From: Ferrimonas sp048263965
GTDB lineage: Bacteria; Pseudomonadota; Gammaproteobacteria; Enterobacterales; Shewanellaceae
Direction: 5' to 3'
DNA: 64,000 nt
Assembly (NCBI RefSeq): GCF_048263965.1
Contig: NZ_JBLXDO010000008.1
Span: 1 to 64,000, forward strand
Shown piece by piece: positions 40,357-49,398 of this stretch; within the stretch, counting starts at the first letter, position 1, and each line of letters starts with the position of its first letter. Both the position numbers and the translations under genes were made by a program. Under the pieces are notes generated by a model. That model ran no database searches. It saw only the letters and a program-made list of their open reading frames with translations, and was not told the origin of the DNA.

Positions 40357-41283
40357 ATGTCCCGCCGCCTGCCCCCGCTCAACGCCGTTAAGGCCTTTGA
40401 AGCGGCCGCCCGCAACCTCAGCTTCACGCGGGCAGCAGAAGAGTTATTTGTGACCCAGGCCGCAATCAGTCACCAGATAAAGGCGCTGGAAGAGTTTTTG
40501 GGATTAAAACTTTTCAGGCGCAGAAACCGCTCCTTACTGCTCACCGAAGAGGGCCAGAGCTATTTTCTGGACATTAAGGATCTCTTTACTCAACTCAGTG
40601 ATGCCACTGAAAGGCTGCTGGCCAGAAGTGCCAGCGGTTCCCTGACCGTCAGCCTGGCGCCCAGCTTCGCCATTCAGTGGCTGGTTCCCCGTCTGGCCAA
40701 GTTTTCCGAGCTTCATCCCGATGTGGATGTGCGGATTAAGGCGGTGGATATGGATGAGGGATCCTTGTCCGACGATGTGGATGTGGCCATCTACTACGGC
40801 CGGGGCAAGTGGCCAGGGCTTCGGGCGGACATGCTCAGGGCAGAGTCCCTGGTGCCTGTGTGCTCCCCCCAGCTGCTCGCTGGCCCCAAACCGCTCAAGA
40901 GTGCTGAGGATCTGAAGCTCCACACCCTGCTGCACGATATGTCCCGCCGAGACTGGAAGACCTGGTCCAAGATGGCCGGGGTGGAACTGCCCAATGTGAG
41001 TCAGGGCCCCATCTTCAGCCACTCCTCCCTGGTGCTGCAGGCGGCGATCCACGGTCATGGTGTGGCCCTGGGGTACTCGGTGCTGGCCAGACCGGACATT
41101 GAGGCGGGCCGACTGGTGTGTCCCATCGATAAGGTTCTGCCGAGCAAGAATGCCTACTACCTGGTGTGCCAGGAGAGTCAGGCGGATCTCGGCAAGATCT
41201 CGGCGTTCCGTGAGTGGATGGTGGAGACCTTCCGCCAGGAGACCGAGTCGGACCCGATCCCGGCACCGGCTTACGACATTTAA
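40357..41283 (+). CDS. gcvA: LysR-type regulator, GcvA family
   Basis: GcvA controls the glycine cleavage genes in E. coli. The 308-residue product has the LysR winged helix at the N-terminus (LPPLNAVKAFEAAARNLSF and LFVTQAAISHQIKALE) and a periplasmic-binding-like effector domain. It begins with the RRLPPLNAVKAFE signature of this subfamily. The gene order gcvA-(hydrolase)-ygdD-rlmM supports the name, as gcvA-ygdD-rlmM are neighbours in E. coli. Target genes are not in the window. Confidence 0.87.
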   Translation: MSRRLPPLNAVKAFEAAARNLSFTRAAEELFVTQAAISHQIKALEEFLGLKLFRRRNRSLLLTEEGQSYFLDIKDLFTQLSDATERLLARSASGSLTVSLAPSFAIQWLVPRLAKFSELHPDVDVRIKAVDMDEGSLSDDVDVAIYYGRGKWPGLRADMLRAESLVPVCSPQLLAGPKPLKSAEDLKLHTLLHDMSRRDWKTWSKMAGVELPNVSQGPIFSHSSLVLQAAIHGHGVALGYSVLARPDIEAGRLVCPIDKVLPSKNAYYLVCQESQADLGKISAFREWMVETFRQETESDPIPAPAYDI

Positions 41284-41292
41284 GGAGTTGTG

Positions 41293-41913
41293 ATGGTCAG
41301 AATCGATGGCAACCGCGACGCCCGCCATTGGCTGCTATTGGCCCACGGCAGCGGCGCCGGCATGGATCATCCCTTTATGGACACCATGGCCAGGAGCATT
41401 GCCGGGGAGGATCTCTGCGTGGTGCGCTACGAATTTCCCTATATGCAGACCATTCGGGCTACCAACAAGCGCCGCCCCCCTGATAGAATGCCGCGCCTGC
41501 TGGACGCCCTCGACGAGCTGGTCGAGGAGTACCGCCGTGAAGAGCGCATCCTGGTGCTGGGGGGCAAGTCCCTCGGCGGCCGGGTCAGTGCCACCTGGGC
41601 ACTGGAGAACCCCGTGGCGGGCGTTATCGCCCTGGGATACCCCTTTCACCCTGTGGGCAAGCCGGACAAGTGGCGACTGGAGCCCCTGACCGAGGGCCGG
41701 GTGCCGACTCTGGTGCTCCAGGGGGAGCGGGACAGTTTTGGCAATCGGAGTGAGCTTGAAGGTATCGCCCTGCCAGACCATGTGCGTCTGCAATACGTCA
41801 CCGATGGTGACCACAGTTTGAAACCCAGGAAGGCCAGTGGCGTGACCGAGGAGCAGAATCTCCAGAGCGCAGCCACCGCCTGCCGGGCCTTTATTTTAGG
41901 ATTACAACCATGA
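41293..41913 (+). CDS. Alpha/beta hydrolase, KANL3/Tex30 type
   Basis: The 206-residue protein is a compact alpha/beta hydrolase. The nucleophile is in LGGKSLGGRVS, an early LLAHGSGAGMDHPFM gives the oxyanion region, the acid is in LQGERDSFG and the histidine in DGDHSL. Such proteins are annotated as hydrolases of unknown substrate. AAGGAG lies six bases before ATG 41293. It sits between gcvA and ygdD, with four bases of overlap with ygdD, so it belongs to the same transcript. Confidence 0.8.
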   Translation: MVRIDGNRDARHWLLLAHGSGAGMDHPFMDTMARSIAGEDLCVVRYEFPYMQTIRATNKRRPPDRMPRLLDALDELVEEYRREERILVLGGKSLGGRVSATWALENPVAGVIALGYPFHPVGKPDKWRLEPLTEGRVPTLVLQGERDSFGNRSELEGIALPDHVRLQYVTDGDHSLKPRKASGVTEEQNLQSAATACRAFILGLQP

Positions 41914-42293
41914 TGAAACGCGCCTTTATGGCCCTGGCGACCTTTGGTGGTGCCATGGCCACTGCCCTGGGAGCCTATGGTGCCCATGGCCTCACCAAGG
42001 TGGCACCGCCCCACCTGGTAGAGAGCTTTAATACCGCGGTGATGTACCAGTTCTTCCACTGTCTGCTGCTGATGGCGGTGGCCCTGTGGATGCGCAGCAA
42101 CAGCTCCCGACTGCTGGTCTGGGCCGGCAGCCTGGTGGTGCTTGGGATGCTTGGCTTCTCCGGCAGCATCTATGCGCTGGTGCTGGCCGGTACCAAGGGC
42201 ATAGGGCTGATCACCCCCATGGGCGGCATTCTGCTGATGGTGGGCTGGATGTTGTTGTTTGCCGCCGTATGGCGTTGGGAGAGAGTGTCATGA
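41910..42293 (+). CDS. ygdD: DUF423 membrane protein YgdD
   Basis: A 127-residue protein with four predicted membrane helices and the DUF423 signature ALGAYGAHGLTK followed by NTAVMYQFFHCLLL. C-terminal GIGLITPMGGILLMVGW is also typical. Function is unknown. It overlaps the hydrolase by four bases and rlmM by four bases. Confidence 0.9.
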   Translation: MMKRAFMALATFGGAMATALGAYGAHGLTKVAPPHLVESFNTAVMYQFFHCLLLMAVALWMRSNSSRLLVWAGSLVVLGMLGFSGSIYALVLAGTKGIGLITPMGGILLMVGWMLLFAAVWRWERVS

Positions 42294-43354
42294 ATACCCT
42301 GTTGCTGCATTGCCGCCCAGGCTTTGAGAAGGAGTGCGCCGCAGAGATCCAGGACAGCGCCGCTACCCTGGAGGTGTACGGCTTTCCCCGTCTGGAGAAG
42401 GACTCCGGCTTCGTGCTGTTTGAGTGTTACCAAAATGGTGACGCCGACAAGCTGATGCATGAACTGGACTTTCACCGGCTGATCTTTGCCCGCAGCTGGT
42501 TCTGTGTGGTGGGGCAGCTCACCGACATGCCTCTGGGTGACCGCGTCGGCGCGGTACTGGCTCACGCCAAGTCACTGCCCAAGGCGGGTAAGCTGTGGGT
42601 GGAGTCCGCCGATGGTGATGCCTACCGTCAGGTGCTGCCGTTTTGTAAGAAGCTGAGCGTGCCCCTGCGTCAGGGGCTGCGCAAGCAGGGGATCCTGACC
42701 GCCCAGGAGCGGGAGAAGATGCCACGCATCCATCTGTTCCTCACCGATAACCAGAACGGCTATGTGGGTTACAGCCGCTCCGACAACGGCTCCCCCTTCT
42801 TTATGGGGATCCCCAGGCTCAAGTTCCCTGGCGATGCCCCAAGCCGCTCCACCCTGAAGCTGGATGAGGCCTTCCTGGTGTTCCTCAACGAGGAGGAGAC
42901 CGAGGAGCGTCTGCACGGCGGACTGTATGCGGTGGACCTGGGCGCTTGCCCAGGCGGTTGGACCTATCAGTTGGTTCGACGCGGCATGTTCGTTTCTTCG
43001 GTGGATAACGGTTCCATGGCAGAGAGTCTGATGGAGACCGGCCAGGTGACCCACTTCCCCGAGGATGGCTTCAAGTTTGTCCCAGAAGACCCACGCATCC
43101 ACTGGATGGTGTGTGACATGGCGGATCAGCCCCATAAGGTGGCGGCGCGGATGGCCACCTGGATCATCGAGGGCTGGTGCAAGGAGACCATCTTCAACCT
43201 GAAACTGCCGATGAAACAGCGCTACCAGGCGGTGGCGGAGTGTTTCGCTGAGATGACCGCCATGCTGCGCAAGGCCGGTGTCCGTTATGGCCTGCAGGCC
43301 AAGCATCTCTACCACGACAGGGAAGAGATCACCGTCCACCTGTATCGCATCTGA
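42290..43354 (+). CDS. rlmM: 23S rRNA 2'-O-ribose C2498 methyltransferase
   Basis: RlmM methylates C2498 of 23S rRNA. The 354-residue product has an N-terminal THUMP-like region (LLLHCRPGFEKECAAEI) and a C-terminal Rossmann methyltransferase with DLGACPGGWTYQL and the catalytic KLPMKQRY. The start at 42290 overlaps the ygdD stop (ATGA). The length is close to E. coli RlmM (366 aa). Confidence 0.95.
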   Translation: MNTLLLHCRPGFEKECAAEIQDSAATLEVYGFPRLEKDSGFVLFECYQNGDADKLMHELDFHRLIFARSWFCVVGQLTDMPLGDRVGAVLAHAKSLPKAGKLWVESADGDAYRQVLPFCKKLSVPLRQGLRKQGILTAQEREKMPRIHLFLTDNQNGYVGYSRSDNGSPFFMGIPRLKFPGDAPSRSTLKLDEAFLVFLNEEETEERLHGGLYAVDLGACPGGWTYQLVRRGMFVSSVDNGSMAESLMETGQVTHFPEDGFKFVPEDPRIHWMVCDMADQPHKVAARMATWIIEGWCKETIFNLKLPMKQRYQAVAECFAEMTAMLRKAGVRYGLQAKHLYHDREEITVHLYRI

Positions 43355-43366
43355 GGATGGACAATG

Positions 43367-43393
43367 AAAAAGGGGCCAGTTGGCCCCTTTTTT
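43367..43393. terminator. Bidirectional terminator between rlmM and isocitrate dehydrogenase
   Basis: AAAAAGGGGCCA and TGGCCCCTTTTTT form a 12-bp stem around GT. A and T runs flank the stem on each side. It serves the converging rlmM and isocitrate dehydrogenase transcripts. Confidence 0.9.
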
Positions 43394-43420
43394 ATGGCGT
43401 TCGCCAGCAACTGCGCTGAA

Positions 43421-44428
43421 TTACAGACGATCCAGGATGGCGTCGGTGAACTCAGTGGTGCCTGCTTCTCCGCCCAGGTCGCGGGTGACGTGCTCGCCGG
43501 CGGCGATGGTGTCACGAACCGCGTCGCGGATTCGGGCTGCCTTGTCGGCCATGCCCAGGTACTCCAGCATCTGCACCGCGCCCAGCAGCAGGGCGGTGGG
43601 GTTGGCCAGGTTTTGGCCGGCGATGTCGGGAGCACTGCCGTGAACCGCCTCGAAAATGGCGGCATCTTTACCGATGTTGGCGCCTGGGGCCATACCCAGA
43701 CCACCAACCAGACCGGCGCACAGATCCGACAGGATGTCACCGAAGAGGTTGGTGGTAACAATGACGTCGAACTGGCTGGGATCCATCACCAACTTCATGC
43801 AGGTGGCGTCAACGATCATTTCGTCAGACTGGATGTCCGGGTAGCGCTCGCCCACCTCACGGGCCACTTTCAGGAACAGGCCTGAGGTGGACTTCATGAT
43901 GTTGGCCTTGTGCACCGCGGTGACCTTCTTGCGGCCCTCTTTACGAGCCAGCTCGTAGGCAAAGGTGCAGATGCGCTCGGCGCCTTCGCGGGTGATGATG
44001 CTCATCGCCTCGGCGGTTTCACCGTCGTTGCTGACCCGCTGGCCGGCACCTGAGTACATCCCTTCGGTGTTCTCGCGGATGGTGATGATATCAACGTTGT
44101 CGTAGCGTGCCTGGGTGCCCTTGAGGGACAGTACGGGACGTACGTTGGCGTAGAGGTTGAACTTCTTACGCAGGGTAACGTTGATGGAGGTAAAGCCTTC
44201 ACCGATAGGGGTGGTGAGAGGACCTTTCAGGGTGACCCGGTTTTTCTCAATCAGGTTGAGGGTTTTCTGGGGGAGCAACTCGCCATGCTTTTCCAAGGCC
44301 ATCAGGCCCGCATCGGCGAATTCATAGTTGAAATCACACCCAGCCTTGTCCAGAACCTTCAGGGTGGCTTCGATGATATCTGGACCGATCCCGTCACCGG
44401 GAATTACCGTGATATTGCGTTTAGACAT
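43421..44428 (-). CDS. Isocitrate dehydrogenase, NAD-type
   Basis: This 335-residue enzyme belongs to the isocitrate/isopropylmalate dehydrogenase family, in the NAD-dependent branch related to mitochondrial IDH. Substrate residues are in LKGPLTTPIGEGFTSINVTLR, DIITIRENTEGMYSG and the KANIMK segment. FEAVHGSAPDIAGQNLANPTA is the cofactor region; its shape differs from the NADP-type Icd of E. coli (about 416 aa). A short tartrate or isopropylmalate dehydrogenase is less likely from the ENTEGMYSG motif. GGAAGGATG lies just before the start. Confidence 0.85.
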   Translation of the reverse strand: MSKRNITVIPGDGIGPDIIEATLKVLDKAGCDFNYEFADAGLMALEKHGELLPQKTLNLIEKNRVTLKGPLTTPIGEGFTSINVTLRKKFNLYANVRPVLSLKGTQARYDNVDIITIRENTEGMYSGAGQRVSNDGETAEAMSIITREGAERICTFAYELARKEGRKKVTAVHKANIMKSTSGLFLKVAREVGERYPDIQSDEMIVDATCMKLVMDPSQFDVIVTTNLFGDILSDLCAGLVGGLGMAPGANIGKDAAIFEAVHGSAPDIAGQNLANPTALLLGAVQMLEYLGMADKAARIRDAVRDTIAAGEHVTRDLGGEAGTTEFTDAILDRL

Positions 44429-44590
44429 GGATACATCCTTCCATAGGTCTTAATGATCCTGCCCCTCTATTTTGTGACTCTTATCGGGGGCTTTGTTAGC
44501 ATAGTCGGGCGCCATCTTACCTTTTTTAACGCTGTGGTTACAGATAGAGAAAGGTCGAAAGCGCGAATAATTACTATTAAGGAGTCACTC

Positions 44591-47332
44591 TTGAGGATTT
44601 GGCATCCCCTTGCCGCCCTGGTCGGGCTGGCCTGCGCCTCCGCTACGGCGGCGCCCCTATCCCTGCAGCAGATCATGAACTTTGAAACCCTTAAAGATCC
44701 GGTTATTGCCGATAATGGCCAGTGGGTGGCCTATGTGGCTCAGCCAGATCGGGGAGAACCCCGGGGGCTGGTCCGTGGCCTGGACGGTGGCCTGTGGCAG
44801 GTGGAGCGAGGGGTAGAACCCCTGCTCAGTGCCGACGGCGGCTACGCCCTGTTCGAGCGCAAAGCCCCCCTGTGGAAGCGGGAGAACGCCGGCAAGAAGA
44901 AGGCGGCCAAGATGGATGTGGATCGCATCCTGGTGAACACCGCCACCGGCGAACAGCGGGTGTTTGAATCGGTCACCAAGGCAGACTTCTCTGCCGATGG
45001 CCGTTTCCTGATGCTGAGCTTCAAGGCCGAAGAGGCCGACAAGGAGAAGGATGAGAAAGCGGACGAGGAGGCGATCGACGCCGACAAGTTGGGCAGCCGC
45101 GCCCTGCTGCTGGATCTGAAAAGCGGCACCGAACTGGCGTTGGAGTCTGTGACCCAGTTTGCCCTGGCCCGGGACGCCAATGTCCTGGTCTATGCCACCA
45201 GCCATCAGGATGGGGTGGCCAATGGCGTGACCCAGAGGTACCTGGATACAGGTCAGGACACCGTATTGTGGCAGCGCCAGGATTGGCACGCCGCCAAGCT
45301 GGCCATCAGTGAGTCTGGCGGTGCCGTGGCCTTTACCACCGCCTACCTGAAGCCCGAAGAGGAACATCAGCTGGTTCATGAGCTGTGGCTGAGCCAGGGG
45401 CCCAGACCCGCCGATGCCCTGGCTCTGCCAGAAGATGGCATGCTGGTCACCGATCACAGCAAGCTGCACTTCAGCCGTGATGGCTTGCGTCTGTTTGTCG
45501 GCCGGCAGCTGCCCCTGGCCAAAGAGGGCTTGATCCGTGACCTTAAGGCGGATGGGGATCTCCAGGATATGGAGGTGATGCTCTCCCGGGTGGAGCTCAA
45601 TGTCTGGCATGGGGATGACCCGCGCATCAAGACCAATGAGATCAAGCAGTACGCCAAGGCCCGCAAGCACAACTACGTTGGGGTGTGGCACCTGGAAGAC
45701 AAGCGTTTCGTGCAGCTGGCGGACGCCAGGGTGCCGGATGTTGAGGTGGCGGACAACGCCCGCTACCTGCTGGCCAGCAGTGACAGACCCTATCTGAAGA
45801 TGATCTCCTGGGCCGGTTTCTACAAGGACTGGTACCTGGTGGACATGGACAGCGGCGAGCGTCGCCTGCTGGTGACCCAGTCCGGCAGCGATGATCAGCC
45901 CAGCCTGTCGCCATTGGATGATGCGGTGGCCTGGTATGTACGCGGCCAGCTCTATCGTCACCATATCGCCAGTGGCAATACCTCGGAGGTCGCCGGTGGT
46001 CCCAAACTTGGGTTTGCCAATGAGGATCATGATTATCCCTCGCCGGCACCGGGTTACGGCTTTGGTCCCTGGCTGAAGGATGGCTCCGGTGTGCTGGTGT
46101 ACGACAAGTTTGATATCTGGCGCCTGGATGGCAGCGGCAAGCTGAATGCCCTGACCCAGGGGCGGGCGGACAAATGGCAGTACCGGGTGATCGACACCGA
46201 CGAGCGCAGCGATCTGCTGGACGGCGCCAAGCCTGTGTTGGTGCACGGTTACAATGACTTCGACAAGCGGGAAGGGGTGTATCACCTCAACCTGGCTGAC
46301 GTCAGCCTCAAGCCGGCACAGCAGGGGGACTATAAGCTGAGCTTCGTCGCCAAGGCGGAGGATGCCGATACCCTGCTGTTCAAGAAGCAGCGCTATGACC
46401 TTTATCCGGATCTGCTGGCCACCAGCAGCCAGGTGAACAGCCTCAAGCCGGTCAGTCGTCTCGGCGACCAGCTCAAGGAGTTGGCGTGGGGACAGGCGCA
46501 GCTGGTGCACTGGCGCTCCAATGACGGTAAGCCTCTCTCCGGGGTGGTGATCACGCCTCCAGGCTATAAGGGTGAGAAACCTCTGCCGACTCTGGTCTAC
46601 TTCTACCGCTTCATGAGCCAGCGTCTGCACAACTTCCCGCAGATGGCCCTGAACCACAGGCCCAATTTCGCCCAGTATGTGAATGACGGCTATGCGGTGT
46701 TCCTGCCGGACATCCGCTTCGAGGTGGGTCACCCAGGCCAGTCCTCCCTGGCCTCCATGCTGCCCGGGGTGCAAAAGGTGATTGACCTGGGTATCGCCAA
46801 AGAGGACGCCATCGGCATCCAGGGGCACTCCTGGGCCGGCTATCAGGATGCCTACCTGATCACCCAGACCGACATCTTTGCCGCGGCGGTTTCAGGTGCA
46901 CCGGTGAGCAACATGACCAGTGCCTATGGCGGCATCCGTCTGGGCAGCGGCCTGACCCGCCAGTTCCAGTATGAGTCCGGCCAGTCCCGTATTGGTAAAA
47001 CCCTGATGGAGGCGCCCCATCTCTACATCGAGAACAGCCCCATCTTCCACGTGGATCGCATCGATACTCCTCTGGTGATCATGTTCGGCGACGAAGATGA
47101 CGCCGTACCTTATCCTCAGGGAATTGAGCTGTATATGGCGATGCGCCGGGCCGCCAAGCCGGTGGTGATGCTGCAGTATGAGGGGGAACCCCACCATCTG
47201 AAGAAGTACCCTAATAAGTTGGACTACAGCGTCAAGATGAAGCAGTTCTTCGATCACTACCTCAAGGGGGCCGAGGCGCCCAAGTGGTGGAGCGAGGGCG
47301 TGCCCTACCTCAAGAGCAAGGCTGAAGAGTAA
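44591..47332 (+). CDS. S9-family prolyl oligopeptidase-like serine peptidase
   Basis: This is a 913-residue secreted peptidase. A signal peptide (LAALVGLACASATAAP) is followed by a beta-propeller and a C-terminal alpha/beta hydrolase domain. The nucleophile is Ser747 in IQGHSWAGYQ, with the acid in MFGDEDDAVPY and histidine in GEPHHLKKYP. I chose TTG 44591 because AAGGAG lies six bases upstream and the signal peptide then starts properly; the longer frame upstream has no such support. An acidic/lysine-rich insert (EEADKEKDEKADEEAIDA) lies around residues 145-165. It probably digests peptides in the periplasm or outside the cell. Confidence 0.85.
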   Translation: MRIWHPLAALVGLACASATAAPLSLQQIMNFETLKDPVIADNGQWVAYVAQPDRGEPRGLVRGLDGGLWQVERGVEPLLSADGGYALFERKAPLWKRENAGKKKAAKMDVDRILVNTATGEQRVFESVTKADFSADGRFLMLSFKAEEADKEKDEKADEEAIDADKLGSRALLLDLKSGTELALESVTQFALARDANVLVYATSHQDGVANGVTQRYLDTGQDTVLWQRQDWHAAKLAISESGGAVAFTTAYLKPEEEHQLVHELWLSQGPRPADALALPEDGMLVTDHSKLHFSRDGLRLFVGRQLPLAKEGLIRDLKADGDLQDMEVMLSRVELNVWHGDDPRIKTNEIKQYAKARKHNYVGVWHLEDKRFVQLADARVPDVEVADNARYLLASSDRPYLKMISWAGFYKDWYLVDMDSGERRLLVTQSGSDDQPSLSPLDDAVAWYVRGQLYRHHIASGNTSEVAGGPKLGFANEDHDYPSPAPGYGFGPWLKDGSGVLVYDKFDIWRLDGSGKLNALTQGRADKWQYRVIDTDERSDLLDGAKPVLVHGYNDFDKREGVYHLNLADVSLKPAQQGDYKLSFVAKAEDADTLLFKKQRYDLYPDLLATSSQVNSLKPVSRLGDQLKELAWGQAQLVHWRSNDGKPLSGVVITPPGYKGEKPLPTLVYFYRFMSQRLHNFPQMALNHRPNFAQYVNDGYAVFLPDIRFEVGHPGQSSLASMLPGVQKVIDLGIAKEDAIGIQGHSWAGYQDAYLITQTDIFAAAVSGAPVSNMTSAYGGIRLGSGLTRQFQYESGQSRIGKTLMEAPHLYIENSPIFHVDRIDTPLVIMFGDEDDAVPYPQGIELYMAMRRAAKPVVMLQYEGEPHHLKKYPNKLDYSVKMKQFFDHYLKGAEAPKWWSEGVPYLKSKAEE

Positions 47333-47353
47333 AAAGCGGGCTTGAGTGTTCAC

Positions 47354-47382
47354 AAAAAAGCGCACCCATGGGTGCGCTTTTT
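47354..47382. terminator. Bidirectional terminator after the S9 peptidase
   Basis: AGCGCACCCATGGGTGCGCT is a full palindrome flanked by an A-run on the left and TTTTT on the right. It lies between the rightward peptidase gene and the leftward DUF3192-type gene. Confidence 0.85.
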
Positions 47383-47397
47383 CTTTGGGGTATTCGA

Positions 47398-47835
47398 TCA
47401 GTTGGAGGCGCTGACCTGCTGCAGCTTGGGAAGGCCATTGCTCATGTAGGTGTCCACGGCGTGGTCCCCAATGCCCACCAGCTTGCCGGAAACGAACAGC
47501 AGCGGCGTGCACTCATCCGGGGTGGTTTCGCCATCGCTCTTGACGTGGTGGGTGCGATAACGCACCAGTTGCATCTCCACGCCGTCGATGATCTGGGCGT
47601 CGTTGAAGTTGGGGGCGCCCAGGGCCTCCATCACCTGCTTCTTGCCATCCCCGAGAGAGAGGGTGGCAATGGTGTTCTGGTTAAACACCTGGCGATCATC
47701 CCAGTCCATATCCGCTATTGTGGCGGGGGCGGGGTCGTAGAAGGCGATCACCAGGGCGGCAAACAGTGCATAGCCACCGAGGATCAGCCCGATAATCTTG
47801 GGGATGTTGCTGGATTTGGGACGACGCTGTTCCAT
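47398..47835 (-). CDS. DUF3192-type membrane-anchored protein
   Basis: The 145-residue protein has one membrane helix near its N-terminus (IIGLILGGYALFAALVIAFY) and a soluble domain resembling DUF3192/BamE-like small proteins, with LSLGDGKKQVMEALGAPNF and the late TPLLFVSGKLVGIGD. Function is unknown. I use ATG 47835, which follows AGGA at seven bases; a GTG two codons upstream is a weaker option. It is transcribed away from the SDR gene with 89 bases between them. Confidence 0.7.
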   Translation of the reverse strand: MEQRRPKSSNIPKIIGLILGGYALFAALVIAFYDPAPATIADMDWDDRQVFNQNTIATLSLGDGKKQVMEALGAPNFNDAQIIDGVEMQLVRYRTHHVKSDGETTPDECTPLLFVSGKLVGIGDHAVDTYMSNGLPKLQQVSASN

Positions 47836-47924
47836 GGTCACTTCCTAAAAGAGAGAGCGGGAATACTTTACTCTGCTCGTTGCGCTATTTCTACCGTTCG
47901 GAAACACTCTGTTAACAATGAGTC

Positions 47925-48617
47925 TTACCAGGGCAGTGCGGTGCCGTCGTAGTTGTAGAAGGTGCCGCTGTCCACCAGGGTCAGTTGCTCGACCACATGT
48001 CGCATGCCGCGCACCGATACTTCGGTGGTGATCAGGGCGTTGGGGCCGCCCATGTCGGTCTGGACCCAGCCCGGATGGAGGATCGCCACGGCCACGCCCC
48101 GGTCCTGCAGATCGATGGCCAGGCTCTTGCCGATGGCATTGACCGCTGACTTGGAGGCGCGGTAGACGTAACTGCCGCCACTGCCGTTGTCGGTAATGGA
48201 GCCCATCTTGGAGGAGAGCAGGGCCAGTTTGCTGCCCTGACCCAGATTGGTCACCAGGGCCTGGGTGAGCAGCATCGGAGCAGCGACGTTGATGCGCATC
48301 ACCTGTTCGAAGTGCTCCTGCTGGTAGTCGCCGAAGGGTACCCCCTTGGGACCATAGACGCCGGCGTTGAGGATCAGCCTGTCCAGGGTGCGCCCGTTCA
48401 GGTAGTCCGCCAGTGAGTGGAACTGTTCAGGGTCACCCAGCTCCAGGGCCACCAGCTCCAGCTGGTTGGGGTACTGCTCTGACAGCAGCTGCAAATCCTC
48501 TGCGTGCTCAGGGTTCCGGCAGCAGGCGATGACAGTGTCGCCATGGGCCAGATACTGGCGGCAGAATTCGAGGCCGATGCCCCGGTTGGCACCGGTGATC
48601 AGGGTTAAGTTGGCCAT
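47925..48617 (-). CDS. Short-chain dehydrogenase/reductase (CsgA-like)
   Basis: A 230-residue Rossmann-fold oxidoreductase. The cofactor motif is TGANRGIGLEF, the NAG motif is LILNAGVYG, and the catalytic YRASK (Tyr and Lys) follows SSKMGSI. HPGWVQTDMGG is close to the C-factor (CsgA) type of SDR. Substrate unknown. It lies 11 bases after xni in the same direction, so they may be co-transcribed. Confidence 0.87.
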   Translation of the reverse strand: MANLTLITGANRGIGLEFCRQYLAHGDTVIACCRNPEHAEDLQLLSEQYPNQLELVALELGDPEQFHSLADYLNGRTLDRLILNAGVYGPKGVPFGDYQQEHFEQVMRINVAAPMLLTQALVTNLGQGSKLALLSSKMGSITDNGSGGSYVYRASKSAVNAIGKSLAIDLQDRGVAVAILHPGWVQTDMGGPNALITTEVSVRGMRHVVEQLTLVDSGTFYNYDGTALPW

Positions 48618-48627
48618 GTGATAGTCC

Positions 48628-49398
48628 TTATCCGGATAACGTTCTGGGTATTCTGAATTGGTTTAGGCTGGTATCCAGCTTAAGCCCACATCTGAGCTTT
48701 GCCAACTTGTAGCTTAGCTGGGCCATGGGGTAGCCGGCCCGCAGTTTCTCTCCAATCTTGCCGGAGACGACGCCCTCATTGAACAGCTCCGCGATGGGGT
48801 GCTCATTGAGCAGGCGGCTGGCGGTCTTGGCGCCGATGCCGGCAATCCCCGGGATGCCGTTGCCACTGTCACCGGCCAGGGACCAGTACTCCAGCATCCG
48901 CTCTGGCGGCAGGTTGAACCTCTCCAGGCAGTAGTCGCCATCGAGCCAACACTGATCGAAGTGATTCCACTGGGTCACCCCCATAGGATGCAGCTGGAAA
49001 AAGCCCTTATCGGTGGAGGCCAGCACCACCTGGCCACCGGCGCTGAGTATCTTGCTGGCCAGGGTGCCGAGGATGTCGTCCGCCTCGGTGCCCTCGACGC
49101 TGATGGAGTGGATGTCAATTTTGTCCAGTGCCTGTCTTAGGTTGGTCAGGGTCTGGGCCAGCTCCTCCGGCATGGCTGGCCGGTGAGCCTTGTACTCAGG
49201 ATGGATCCCCTGGCGCCAGGCGTGGCTGTTCTCCCCATCCCACACCATGACCACATGGCTGACCCGATGGAAACGAATCATCTTGTGACAGGCGGCCTGG
49301 GTGCGCTCGTAGAGGGCATCCCTGTCTCCCTGGGGCACCGCCGCATGGATGCGGCGGACCAGGTTGAGGGCGTCAATGAGCAGGACTTTGGCGGACAT
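48628..49398 (-). CDS. xni: Flap endonuclease Xni
   Basis: Xni (ExoIX) is a small 5' flap endonuclease related to the N-terminal domain of DNA polymerase I. The 256-residue product has LLIDALNLVRRIHAA, metal-binding VEGTEADDILGTLA and VLASTDKGFFQL, and the helix-hairpin-helix GIPGIAGIGAKTASRLL. It starts inside the end of ppnN (26-base overlap). Confidence 0.92.
   Translation of the reverse strand: MSAKVLLIDALNLVRRIHAAVPQGDRDALYERTQAACHKMIRFHRVSHVVMVWDGENSHAWRQGIHPEYKAHRPAMPEELAQTLTNLRQALDKIDIHSISVEGTEADDILGTLASKILSAGGQVVLASTDKGFFQLHPMGVTQWNHFDQCWLDGDYCLERFNLPPERMLEYWSLAGDSGNGIPGIAGIGAKTASRLLNEHPIAELFNEGVVSGKIGEKLRAGYPMAQLSYKLAKLRCGLKLDTSLNQFRIPRTLSG

Noticed and set aside
44657..46828. 723-codon minus-strand frame opposite the S9 peptidase
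   Set aside because: Antisense shadow; the plus strand carries a signal peptide and an intact catalytic triad.
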